Assembly: GCF_014647895.1 (NCBI RefSeq)
Contig: NZ_BMQB01000001.1
Span: forward strand, 186,001 to 250,000
Direction of reading: 5' to 3'
Source of the DNA: Pilimelia anulata
GTDB lineage: Bacteria; Actinomycetota; Actinomycetes; Mycobacteriales; Micromonosporaceae
Length of the DNA stretch: 64,000 bases
The notes under the pieces are model-generated. The model was not told where the DNA came from. It searched no databases and was given only the letters and a program-made list of their open reading frames with translations. Positions 1 to 6,648 of this stretch are shown here, one piece after another. Each line of letters opens with the position of its first letter. Positions within the stretch are counted from its first letter, which is position 1. Made by a program: the position numbers and the translations under genes.

Positions 1-39
1 GGCACCGCTCCATTCTCAATGGTGGGGACGTGAATGAGG

Positions 40-85
40 ACCGCGCCGGCCCGGGCGCTAGGGGGCTTCACCGAGCCGGCGCGGT
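40..85. terminator. GC-rich stem-loop after the oxygenase gene
   Basis: Perfect 11-bp inverted repeat (ACCGCGCCGGC at 40-50, GCCGGCGCGGT at 75-85) just beyond the stop codon of the minus-strand oxygenase gene. It has no clear T-tract, which is usual for GC-rich actinomycetes. It is probably the terminator of the minus-strand peptide operon. Confidence 0.6.
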
Positions 86-96
86 GGCTTGGGGGC

Positions 97-753
97 TCAG
101 CTGTCGTAGAAGGACACGTCGGAGCCGGGCTGGTAGAAGTGCGCGATGAGGCTCTGCCGGGTGCGGCCGGCGTCGGCGTCGACCCGTTGCACGGCGTGCC
201 ATGAGTTGTCGCTGCGTACGACGACCACGCTGGTTCCCGCGTTGGGGGTGACGCGGGTGTGGGTGTCGAGCATCCTGTTTGACCGGTTGATCAGCAGGTC
301 GCCGCCGATGTCTTCGGGCCAGTCGGTGTTGAAGTAGAAGATGTGCGATAGCAGCTTGCGTTCGTCGTCGCGGTGCGGGCTGAACCAGGCGTCCGGCCCG
401 TACCGGTAGAACGCAATCTTCAAGACCGCGTCAGTGAGGTCCGCGCCGGTTAGGGCCTGTAGGGCGTTGCGGTAGGGCGTATCGGTGAGCTGTCGGAGGA
501 GCTGCTGCCACGGGCAGGGGTCGTTCGGGCCGCGGAGGGTGATGTCGTTGCGCGCCTCCAGCGTGAAGTTCTTGTCAGTACCGGTCTGGCTCAGCCGCTT
601 GAACCCGTGCGTCGGGTAGGAGATGGTCAGGGCCTCGGTGATCGCGGGGCTGGCGAAGGTGTCGCCGATGATCGCGTACGTCCACGGCTGGGTGTGCACG
701 GTGGCGCCGCGGATGGCCGCTAGATTCAGCGGCGCGGTGACGGCGGCCGTCAC
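97..753 (-). CDS. 2-oxoglutarate/Fe(II)-dependent oxygenase, putative peptide hydroxylase
   Basis: Predicted cytoplasmic 2OG-Fe(II) dioxygenase of about 218 residues, which would hydroxylate or otherwise oxidise a substrate using O2 and 2-oxoglutarate. The iron-binding facial triad is visible as H127-R-D129 (in SPHRDD) and H186 (in WHAVQRV). R199-Q-S201 fits the 2-oxoglutarate-binding RxS motif. The GTG at 753 is chosen because it overlaps the stop codon of the upstream PP-loop gene (GTGA), which implies translational coupling; an earlier start would run into that gene. It is the last gene of a three-gene operon headed by a small peptide gene, so the natural substrate may be that peptide (inference). 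The family assignment is firm and the substrate is unknown. Confidence 0.85.
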   Translation of the reverse strand: MTAAVTAPLNLAAIRGATVHTQPWTYAIIGDTFASPAITEALTISYPTHGFKRLSQTGTDKNFTLEARNDITLRGPNDPCPWQQLLRQLTDTPYRNALQALTGADLTDAVLKIAFYRYGPDAWFSPHRDDERKLLSHIFYFNTDWPEDIGGDLLINRSNRMLDTHTRVTPNAGTSVVVVRSDNSWHAVQRVDADAGRTRQSLIAHFYQPGSDVSFYDS

Positions 754-1868
754 GAGCTGGTGCCTTCGGGGCCGGTCTGGTCCCCGGCGGCGACCAGCCA
801 CGACGGGATCTCCTCGGACGCGCGGGCCAGGATGGTCGGGTCGGCGAAGCCGGCCGCCAGCGCGGGGAACCGTTCGGCGATCAGGTAGGCGGTGAAGTAC
901 AGCGAGGAACGCAGGTAGCTCACCGACGGGGTGCGACGCTGGTAGTTACGCATCGTGTTCTCGACGTCCAGAGCGTCGATCATCCGCTTCGGGATCTGGT
1001 ACAGCGGGGCGATCAGGTCCACGTCGCGGATCTGCCGGACCGGGTACGGCGGCAGGATCCGGCCGGTGAGGGCCTGGTACAGCCGCTCGGCGATCACGTC
1101 TTCCTGGTTGAACCCGAAGATGACGGCGCGGCGGCCGGCGGCCTTGGCGACTTCCATGTTGAGTTCCTGCACCCAGTAGGTGGCCAGGATCTCGGCCTCG
1201 TCGTGGGGGAACTCGTTGCTGTACCGGTCCAGGGCGCTGGCAAAGCCGTCGGTGAAGCCGAGCATCTTCGCCGACGCGGCCTCGTCGTACACCGCGTACG
1301 GGATGCCGAAGTTCACGGCGATGGTGGTGGCAGCCTCGATGTGTGCGGTCTCGTCCTCGAACCCGTTGGCGGTGATGATCGCCTGGAACTGTGCGCCCGG
1401 GTGGTGGTCGCGGTATCGGCCGACGCACTCGCCCACGATCCGCCCGTCCCCGCCACCGGATAAAGCAACCTGGATCACCGCGTCGGGGCCGTTGGCGCGG
1501 CGGTAGTTGTCCAGGACGGCGCTGAATGAGGCGTAGATGTAGTCGATGGCTTCCCGGCGGTCGAACTGCAGCAGGGTCAGCTTCTGGTCGATGTCGGCGG
1601 CGAAAATCTCCGCCACAGGGTCCGCCGACACGCTCAGTTGAATCGTCGGATCGAGAATGCCGAAGTCGGGGTTACGCATCGAGTACGCCGAAATCGTGTC
1701 CACGGCCCCTAGAACCCGTGTCAGCGACACGAACTGCATGTCGTCGTTGAACAGCAGCAGACCCTGTGCCGGTAAATTGTGGCGGCGCAGAGCTTCGAGA
1801 ACGGTCTCGCCCTCACCTGTGTGGACGTCGAGATCGAATGCCGTCGTGCGTGTGCGGATGCGGCCCAC
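750..1868 (-). CDS. PP-loop ATP pyrophosphatase with ThiS-like N-terminal region
   Basis: Protein of about 372 residues. Residues 134-145 read VALSGGGDGRIV, a PP-loop (SGGxD type; S137, D141) as in TilS/TtcA/asparagine-synthetase-type enzymes that adenylate a substrate for attack by sulfur or nitrogen. A second typical segment, GFNQEDVIAERL, lies further on. The first 70 or so residues (HTGEGETVLEALRRHNL, then SMRNPDF) look like a beta-grasp ThiS/MoaD fold but lack a C-terminal GG. The GTG at 1868 is chosen because GGAGG lies 8 bases before it and longer versions would read through the upstream stem-loop. It is coupled to the downstream oxygenase by a 4-bp overlap and follows a small peptide gene. 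The PP-loop is clear; peptide thioamidation, amidation or ligation are possibilities by analogy only. Confidence 0.75.
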   Translation of the reverse strand: MGRIRTRTTAFDLDVHTGEGETVLEALRRHNLPAQGLLLFNDDMQFVSLTRVLGAVDTISAYSMRNPDFGILDPTIQLSVSADPVAEIFAADIDQKLTLLQFDRREAIDYIYASFSAVLDNYRRANGPDAVIQVALSGGGDGRIVGECVGRYRDHHPGAQFQAIITANGFEDETAHIEAATTIAVNFGIPYAVYDEAASAKMLGFTDGFASALDRYSNEFPHDEAEILATYWVQELNMEVAKAAGRRAVIFGFNQEDVIAERLYQALTGRILPPYPVRQIRDVDLIAPLYQIPKRMIDALDVENTMRNYQRRTPSVSYLRSSLYFTAYLIAERFPALAAGFADPTILARASEEIPSWLVAAGDQTGPEGTSS

Positions 1869-1895
1869 GTCGTGATCCTCCAAGTCGTTCGAAGA

Positions 1896-1927
1896 TGGTG
1901 GGGCCGACTGGCGCGTCGGCCCCACCA
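1896..1927 (-). promoter_or_regulatory. 13-bp perfect stem-loop between peptide gene and PP-loop gene
   Basis: TGGTGGGGCCGAC (1896-1908) and GTCGGCCCCACCA (1915-1927) are perfect complements around a 6-base loop. The structure sits directly after the small peptide gene and before the enzyme genes. Such an attenuator would give far more peptide mRNA than enzyme mRNA, as is common in RiPP operons. The same layout is seen at the lanthipeptide locus of this window. Confidence 0.7.
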
Positions 1928-1937
1928 CTGCTGGGTG

Positions 1938-2111
1938 TTACAGGCTGCCGATCTGACTGGTCACGATGTGCCGCTGCTCGAAGCCGGTACGCGTGATTAG
2001 CGGAAGCTGTGCCGCACTGTTGTTCGGCGACTCCTTCAGCTCGTGCGCCGCGGTTTCCGCGACGCTCACGACGGTCGCCCAACGACGAGTCGTCATCACA
2101 CTGCTGGTCAT
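1938..2111 (-). CDS. 57-residue peptide, candidate RiPP precursor
   Basis: Short ORF of 57 residues. It starts MTSSVMTTRRWATVV and ends HIVTSQIGSL, with a polar middle containing HELKESPNNSAA. The ATG at 2111 follows a very strong ribosome binding site (AAGGAGGGG) at a good distance. It contains no cysteine, so it is not a lanthionine or thiazole substrate of the usual kind, but Thr, Ser, Gln, Asn and His offer hydroxylation or amide chemistry. A 13-bp stem-loop, then the PP-loop enzyme and oxygenase genes, follow on the same strand. Strong RBS, small size and attenuator are the hallmarks of a precursor peptide. I recognise no family. It could instead be a small regulatory or structural protein. 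Confidence 0.65.
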   Translation of the reverse strand: MTSSVMTTRRWATVVSVAETAAHELKESPNNSAAQLPLITRTGFEQRHIVTSQIGSL

Positions 2112-2201
2112 GTGTTTCCCCTCCTTCCATGGATAGTCGAAATATGGTCACGGATGGCACGAAAACCACCCGAGCTTTGCTGGCAGAAAGTTGAGTGCAA
2201 A

Positions 2202-2474
2202 TCAGCCACCAAAATCTGATGGGCGGCATTGGGTAGGAATGGGTACGGTGTTCTGGTCGACGATTGCCACGCCGCGCGCGGGGGTGATATTGCGTAGTGT
2301 TCGCATGAGTCCGGCCCGTCTGGACCGGACGGTTTCGGCCACCGAGCAAGGCGTGGGCCGGCCGCATACACATAGGCGCCCCAACTGCCGGTGCTGCGCC
2401 AGGATCGCGTCTGCCGTGGCGATTCCTCGACGTGTTTGATTCGTCCCGAGGTGTGCCCAGATCGACGCCTCCAC
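2202..2474 (-). CDS. Small conserved-looking protein with CVCGRPTPC motif
   Basis: About 90 residues from a GTG at 2474 preceded by AAGGA. The sequence has a convincing actinomycete protein look: VEASIWAHLG near the start, ATADAILAQHR, then CVCGRPTPCS with three clustered cysteines, and SRRAGLMRTL. The C-terminal 25 residues are less protein-like. It lies 2 bases after a small membrane-protein gene in the same direction and upstream of the minus-strand peptide operon. I recognise the type as a short actinobacterial hypothetical often seen beside XRE/DUF397 genes (from memory) but know no function. The cysteines could bind a metal. Confidence 0.55.
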   Translation of the reverse strand: MEASIWAHLGTNQTRRGIATADAILAQHRQLGRLCVCGRPTPCSVAETVRSRRAGLMRTLRNITPARGVAIVDQNTVPIPTQCRPSDFGG

Positions 2475-2476
2475 TT

Positions 2477-2656
2477 TCAGTTCCTTCCCGCCGGCTGGTG
2501 ATGCGTCATCGCGGGGGCATTCAGTGGGGGATGGCACGACCCACACGTCAGCCTGTGTCCGCAGTCTGGGCACCAGCGGGCAATCCCGCGCAGCGCGAAA
2601 ACGCCTAGCGCGAATCCCAGCACCACGGCGGTGACGGCCAGTATCGCCAGGTCCAC
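2477..2656 (-). CDS. Small single-pass membrane protein with CPDCG zinc-ribbon-like tail
   Basis: 59 residues from a GTG at 2656 with GGGAGG upstream. The N-terminus is one hydrophobic segment (DLAILAVTAVVLGFALGVFA). It is followed by a short cytoplasmic or external tail carrying WCPDCGHRLTCGSC, four cysteines in two CxxC pairs that suggest zinc binding. It is directly upstream of the next small gene, so the two are probably co-transcribed. Function unknown. The upstream 290 bases up to the XRE gene hold only the divergent promoter region. Confidence 0.55.
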   Translation of the reverse strand: MDLAILAVTAVVLGFALGVFALRGIARWCPDCGHRLTCGSCHPPLNAPAMTHHQPAGRN

Positions 2657-2947
2657 CTGTCTGCCTCCCGTCGTGCGATCGGACCGCCCCTGAACCTTGA
2701 GCGGCCGTTGCGCTCCCGCTCGTGCCCGGTCGGTGTACGTCCACACTCGCCCAACGTCAGCGACCTTGTAAGACGGGACTGAGGGGTGATTTAGGTAGTG
2801 AGTTAGGTAGTGACTGTGCTCTGACCTGCACAAACAGGCGAGGACCATGATCGCGTTCGGTGGGGTTAGGCACAGAACGCCCTTAAGCTCCTCCTACCGC
2901 ACCGCCGCAGGCGACAGACCCGCCAGAGCAGCGAGAGAGGAGGGGGT

Positions 2948-3829
2948 GTGATCAGTCCGTACGTCCGACGTAGACGACTTGGCATTGAGTTGGCGCGGCT
3001 ACGCGACGCATCCAAGATGCCGGCGGAAACGCTGGCGCAGCGCATCGGCATTGGCCGGCAGCGGCTTTCTAGATTGGAAAACGGTCACATCATCCCGGAC
3101 CTCGAAGAAATCATGCGGCTCCTGGAAACCCTCGGCGCAGACCAGCGTTGCTGGACCCAGGTAATGGACATCGCCCGAGATGCCCGGGAGCGGGGATGGT
3201 GGGAGAGGTGGACGCGAGAGATGGGTCCACGCCAAGCCCTCTACGCCAACCTAGAAGCCGGCGCCGCAGCCATCTTCGAATACCACCTGACATTCCTACC
3301 CGGGCTAATGCAATTACCGGAATTCACGCGCTTCCGCGCCGAGTGCGACCGCGACGGGCTCGCCGATGACTTCCAAACCGAGCGCGCGGTCACCTGCCGC
3401 CGAACTCGCCAGCAGATGATCCAACGCCCCGGCGGCCCCAGCTACGAGGTCATCATCGACGAATTGGCTATACGCAGGCACACAGCCTCCCCGGACCTCG
3501 TTGCCGCACAGTTGGAACACATCGTCGCCCAAGCCCGCCCGCAGAACAGTTTGTGCGTGCGGGTGCTGCCGCTGGCCGCCCGCATCGGGTCCCACTCGGT
3601 GCCCCGCTCCGCGTTCTCCCGATACGAATACCCAGACCCCGACGACCCCACGATCGTCACCGTAGACACCGTCACCTCCGACCTAGTGCTCACCGAACCG
3701 GCCGAGGTCACCCGGTACCGCACCCTGTTCGACCGGCTCCGCGATGCCGCCTTACCGCCGGCAGGAAGCCTCACTTTCATCGAAAACGCAGCAGAATCGC
3801 TGCACCGACAGGTAGGAGCCCCTCAATGA
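2948..3829 (+). CDS. XRE-family transcriptional regulator with DUF5753-type C-terminus
   Basis: 293 residues. Residues of roughly 8-65 form a helix-turn-helix (RRLGIELARLRDASKM, then TLAQRIGIGRQRLSRLENG). The rest is the long C-terminal domain typical of actinobacterial XRE regulators (EYHLTFLPGLMQLPEF, PSYEVIIDELAIRR). The GTG start has AGGAGGGGG just upstream. It overlaps the DUF397 gene by 4 bp, the classic regulator/partner pair of actinomycetes. Its position in front of the graspetide-like genes suggests it controls that locus or the nearby RiPP loci (inference). Confidence 0.92.
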   Translation: MISPYVRRRRLGIELARLRDASKMPAETLAQRIGIGRQRLSRLENGHIIPDLEEIMRLLETLGADQRCWTQVMDIARDARERGWWERWTREMGPRQALYANLEAGAAAIFEYHLTFLPGLMQLPEFTRFRAECDRDGLADDFQTERAVTCRRTRQQMIQRPGGPSYEVIIDELAIRRHTASPDLVAAQLEHIVAQARPQNSLCVRVLPLAARIGSHSVPRSAFSRYEYPDPDDPTIVTVDTVTSDLVLTEPAEVTRYRTLFDRLRDAALPPAGSLTFIENAAESLHRQVGAPQ

Positions 3830-4029
3830 AACCCATCAGCCGCCGAACCGGTTGGCACAAGTCCACTCTCTCCAGCGGAGGCGACAACTGCGTAGAAGTC
3901 GACCACCGCCACGACGGGTCCGTGGCCGTGCGCCACTCGAAGAACCCGACCGGCCCGCAGCTCGTTTTCACCCCGCAGGAATGGGACGCGTTCATCGGTG
4001 GAGCAAAGCTCAACGAATTCGACAGGTAA
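3826..4029 (+). CDS. DUF397 domain protein
   Basis: 67 residues: WHKSTLSSGGDNCVEV near the start and VRHSKNPTGPQLVFTPQEW after it, the standard DUF397 pattern. Its ATG overlaps the stop codon of the XRE regulator gene (ATGA), so the two are translated together. Family members pair with XRE/DUF5753 regulators and are thought to act with or against them. No catalytic motif is present. Confidence 0.92.
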   Translation: MKPISRRTGWHKSTLSSGGDNCVEVDHRHDGSVAVRHSKNPTGPQLVFTPQEWDAFIGGAKLNEFDR

Positions 4030-4063
4030 CCAACTTCCGCCACATCTTATTGGAGTCGAGAGA

Positions 4064-4327
4064 GTGTCAGAAAGACTACGGCGCCCGCACCTGACCCTCA
4101 TCAACGGCGGTGGCCTGCTACCACTGCGCGAGTCAGCCGATGTGTTCCCGATGGCCCACACCCCCGGCGTAAGGCTCCCGTTCGCCGCCCGGCTGGCCAG
4201 GCCCATGCCGGCGACGGTCAGGCACGCCACCACCCCAACGCCACCGGGGACCTCGACAGGCACCAGCCGTTCCAATGACGGGAAGGCGTACCCCGGCACC
4301 ACGCGCGTCACCGACTCTGACAGCTAA
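4064..4327 (+). CDS. tgmA: TgmA-like graspetide precursor peptide
   Basis: Up to 87 residues from a GTG at 4064 with GGAG upstream; an internal ATG in VFPMAHTPGVRL is a possible shorter start. The segment MAHTPGVRLPFAARLARPMP resembles the conserved leader (PFALRxxxP) of ATP-grasp-modified precursors. The tail is rich in Thr, Ser, Gly and Asp (GTSTGTSRSNDGK, then TTRVTDSDS), the expected hydroxyl donors and acidic acceptors for ester crosslinks. It lacks the YDPxxQ segment I recall in many TgmA peptides. The next sequence is an ATP-grasp ligase remnant and then a TgmC-like methyltransferase, which strongly supports the call. If the ligase is dead, the peptide may now be unmodified. Confidence 0.55.
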   Translation: MSERLRRPHLTLINGGGLLPLRESADVFPMAHTPGVRLPFAARLARPMPATVRHATTPTPPGTSTGTSRSNDGKAYPGTTRVTDSDS

Positions 4328-4359
4328 GGCAACGGCTCGACGGCCGTGAAACCTTCTGA

Positions 4360-4669
4360 CGCGATAGCAGTGACTTCCCGATGGAGCTGCGCCTGTCGGC
4401 GACGACGGCAGCGGATGGCACCTGGACCGGCCACACACCACACGCACTCCAGCGTTGAGCTGGAGCAGATGCGTTCGGTGTACCGGTGGCCAACGAAGTT
4501 CAGGACGCCTGCCGGGACGTCACCCGCAGATGAAGTGTTCGCGGCCGTCGAAGCCCGCCACAGCATCGGTGGCCTGCACGCCGCCCTCGACGTGTGCTGG
4601 ATGAGCAACACGGCTGGCCAAGTCGTAGCGGCCATCGCTGACCTACTTCAGAAAGGCCATCACCAGTGA
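4360..4669 (+). pseudogene. tgmB: Remnant of the graspetide ATP-grasp ligase (tgmB)
   Basis: Pieces of a TgmB-type ATP-grasp ligase are visible in two frames. In frame 1 (4360-4457) DSSDFPMELRLSATTAADG, then TWTG, match the region after the ligase N-terminus; a TGA at 4357 precedes it and a TGA at 4456 ends it. In frame 2 (from about 4448) SVELEQMRSVYRWPTKF, then FAAVEARHSIGGLHAALDV, continue the same domain. After WMSNTAGQ the sequence jumps straight to VVAAIADLLQKG, the expected extreme C-terminus. The ATP-binding and catalytic core, roughly 190 residues of a usual length near 320, is missing. So there is one frameshift, a lost start and one large internal deletion. The stop overlaps the start of the methyltransferase gene exactly as an intact tgmB would. 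Based on remembered family sequences. Confidence 0.8.
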
Positions 4670-5823
4670 CCAGCGACGACTGGCGTCCCCTGGCCGCCGA
4701 CCTCGCCGCCACCCTCACCGCCGCCGGGGTCCTCACCGAGCAGTGGCGCAACGCCTTCACCCACACCCCCCGGCACCAATTCGTCCCGTACTTCCGCCTC
4801 CACGGCCGCGAGTACCAGGACAGCCCCGACCTCGAACAGCGACGCGCCTGGCTCCACGCCGCCTACCGCGACGAACCCCTGATCACCCAACAGCGCGCCG
4901 ACGCCGCCGGTGAGGCACCCACCAGCTCCTCCACCTGCCCGAGCCTCATGGCCACCATGCTCGACCTGCTGAAAACCAGCGGCGGAGACCGGGTTTTGGA
5001 AATCGGCACCGGAACCGGCTACAACACCGCCATCCTCTGCCACCACCTCGGCTGTGAGTACGTCACCAGCATCGACCTGGACCCCACCCTGATCAGCCAA
5101 GCCCGCCACCGGCTCACCGACCTACACCGGTTCCCCAGCCTCATCGTCGGTGACGGCGCCGCCGGGGTCCCCACCCGCGTCCCCTACGACCGGATCCTGT
5201 CCACCGCCGCCGTCGCCGCGATCCCACCGGCCTGGATCGACCAGCTCAACCACCGCGGACGGCTCGTCACCGACTACCGCGGGAACCTCACCAGCAGCCT
5301 GCTGGTCGCCCACAAAAGTGACGCCAACACGGTCACCGGCCGGTTCGTCGGCACCCCCGGTCATTTCATGTGGCTACGCCCTCGCCTGGAACACCCCGGC
5401 CGCCTCGGCACCGACCCCGGCTTCGTCATCGACTTCAACAACCCCAGCACCACCACCACGACCATCCCACCGCAGCTGTTCACCAACCCGCACTTCCTGT
5501 TCTGGCTCCAACTCGCCGTCCCCCACCTCCTGCCCATCTCCGACACCATCCGCGACAACCGGCCCGGCCTGTTCCTCCTCACCGAAACCGACAGGTCATG
5601 GGTAGAAATCACGCCGCCGGTAAACGGCAGAGCCACCGTCAATAGCGGCGGCCCACAAGCGCTCTGGCAAGCCGTCCTGCAGGCGTGGCACAGCTGGAAT
5701 GACCACGACCAGCCCGCGATCGACCGACTCGGCATCACCACGACCATCGACGGCTGCAGCACACTGTGGATCGACACACCCGACGACACCGTGCGGATCA
5801 TCTCCCAAGGCGCCCGGCAATAA
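4666..5823 (+). CDS. tgmC: TgmC-like protein-isoaspartate-type O-methyltransferase
   Basis: 385 residues. The N-terminus (FTHTPRHQFVPYF) and the SAM-binding motif VLEIGTGTGYNTAIL belong to the protein L-isoaspartyl methyltransferase (PIMT) fold. The length and the extra C-terminal region fit the methyltransferases of graspetide (ATP-grasp RiPP) systems, which methylate an aspartate of the crosslinked peptide and lead to succinimide or isoaspartate. The GTG start overlaps the stop of the ligase remnant (GTGA). The gene itself appears intact although its partner ligase is not, so it is either a relic, works on another peptide, or works with a ligase elsewhere. Confidence 0.8.
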   Translation: MTSDDWRPLAADLAATLTAAGVLTEQWRNAFTHTPRHQFVPYFRLHGREYQDSPDLEQRRAWLHAAYRDEPLITQQRADAAGEAPTSSSTCPSLMATMLDLLKTSGGDRVLEIGTGTGYNTAILCHHLGCEYVTSIDLDPTLISQARHRLTDLHRFPSLIVGDGAAGVPTRVPYDRILSTAAVAAIPPAWIDQLNHRGRLVTDYRGNLTSSLLVAHKSDANTVTGRFVGTPGHFMWLRPRLEHPGRLGTDPGFVIDFNNPSTTTTTIPPQLFTNPHFLFWLQLAVPHLLPISDTIRDNRPGLFLLTETDRSWVEITPPVNGRATVNSGGPQALWQAVLQAWHSWNDHDQPAIDRLGITTTIDGCSTLWIDTPDDTVRIISQGARQ

Positions 5824-5980
5824 CATGACCGCCCTACCCAGCCCGAGACGTCCAATCCGACCGCCTTCCTTGTTGCAGCCCACCGAGCAACCATCACCGC
5901 AAGGGCACCTCGCATGACTGCCACTGAGCTGAGACGGGCCAGTGCGGGCTCACATCAGCCGGACGGGGATGTGCGGCATG

Positions 5981-6610
5981 TCCCTGGCAACTGACTACTT
6001 TCGGCTCGCGCACCACGACGTCAACGGACGGCCCGTGATACACCGGGGTCCACTCGATCTGGGGCTCGCTGCGACGCTGGTCGCGGAGCTGATGTGGGCC
6101 AGACTGGTGGACCTGCAAGACGGTCTGCTGCGGGTAGGACCGGCTCCGTTTCCGCTACCGGATGCGGTGAGCCGACGCCTGCACGAACGGTTGCTCGTTG
6201 ATCGCGGACAACACGATGTCAGCTATTGGCTGACGACGATCAGCACCACCGCCTATGAGCAGGTCGCCGCGCGTCTGGTCTGTACGGGCCACGTACGGCC
6301 GACCACGGTCCGCCGGCTGCTGCGCACGGAGATGCGGTACGTGCCGACGGATATGAGTGCTGCGGCAATGCCGATGGCCGGTCTGTCGTCTCGGCTGCGG
6401 CGACGCAGTCCGATGGATCAGCGTGATGCGTTCCTGGCCGCGTTGGCTCGGGCCACGGGCTTGATCGGCCGGGTCCTCGACGGCGCCGACCGCGAGACCA
6501 CCACCTATCTCGATCACGTCCTGACGTTCCTGCCGGCGCCGTTGTCGGAGTTGGTGACCCGTACTGAGGTGCTGGTCGGTACGGCGGTGCTGGCCTACCA
6601 GCGGCGGTAA
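5981..6610 (+). CDS. GOLPH3/VPS74 (GPP34) family protein
   Basis: About 209 residues from the ATG at 5981 (MSLATDYFRLAHHD). The DYFRLAHHD start, LDLGLAATLVAELMWARLVDL, and the later LLRTEMRYVPTD fit the bacterial relatives of Golgi phosphoprotein 3. In actinomycetes these are common, abundant in number, soluble or membrane-peripheral, and of unknown role. A longer start at 5942 exists but its first residues look non-coding. Not obviously linked to the RiPP genes on either side. Confidence 0.8.
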   Translation, partial: SLATDYFRLAHHDVNGRPVIHRGPLDLGLAATLVAELMWARLVDLQDGLLRVGPAPFPLPDAVSRRLHERLLVDRGQHDVSYWLTTISTTAYEQVAARLVCTGHVRPTTVRRLLRTEMRYVPTDMSAAAMPMAGLSSRLRRRSPMDQRDAFLAALARATGLIGRVLDGADRETTTYLDHVLTFLPAPLSELVTRTEVLVGTAVLAYQRR

Positions 6611-6648
6611 TCCGGCTTTCCATCTCTCGATTTGTTGGAGGCTTTGTC

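Noticed and set aside
5825..5917. 30-residue ORF between the TgmC-like and GOLPH3-like genes
   Set aside because: No ribosome binding site, Pro/Arg/Ser-rich content typical of chance frames in GC-rich DNA, and no RiPP-like features.
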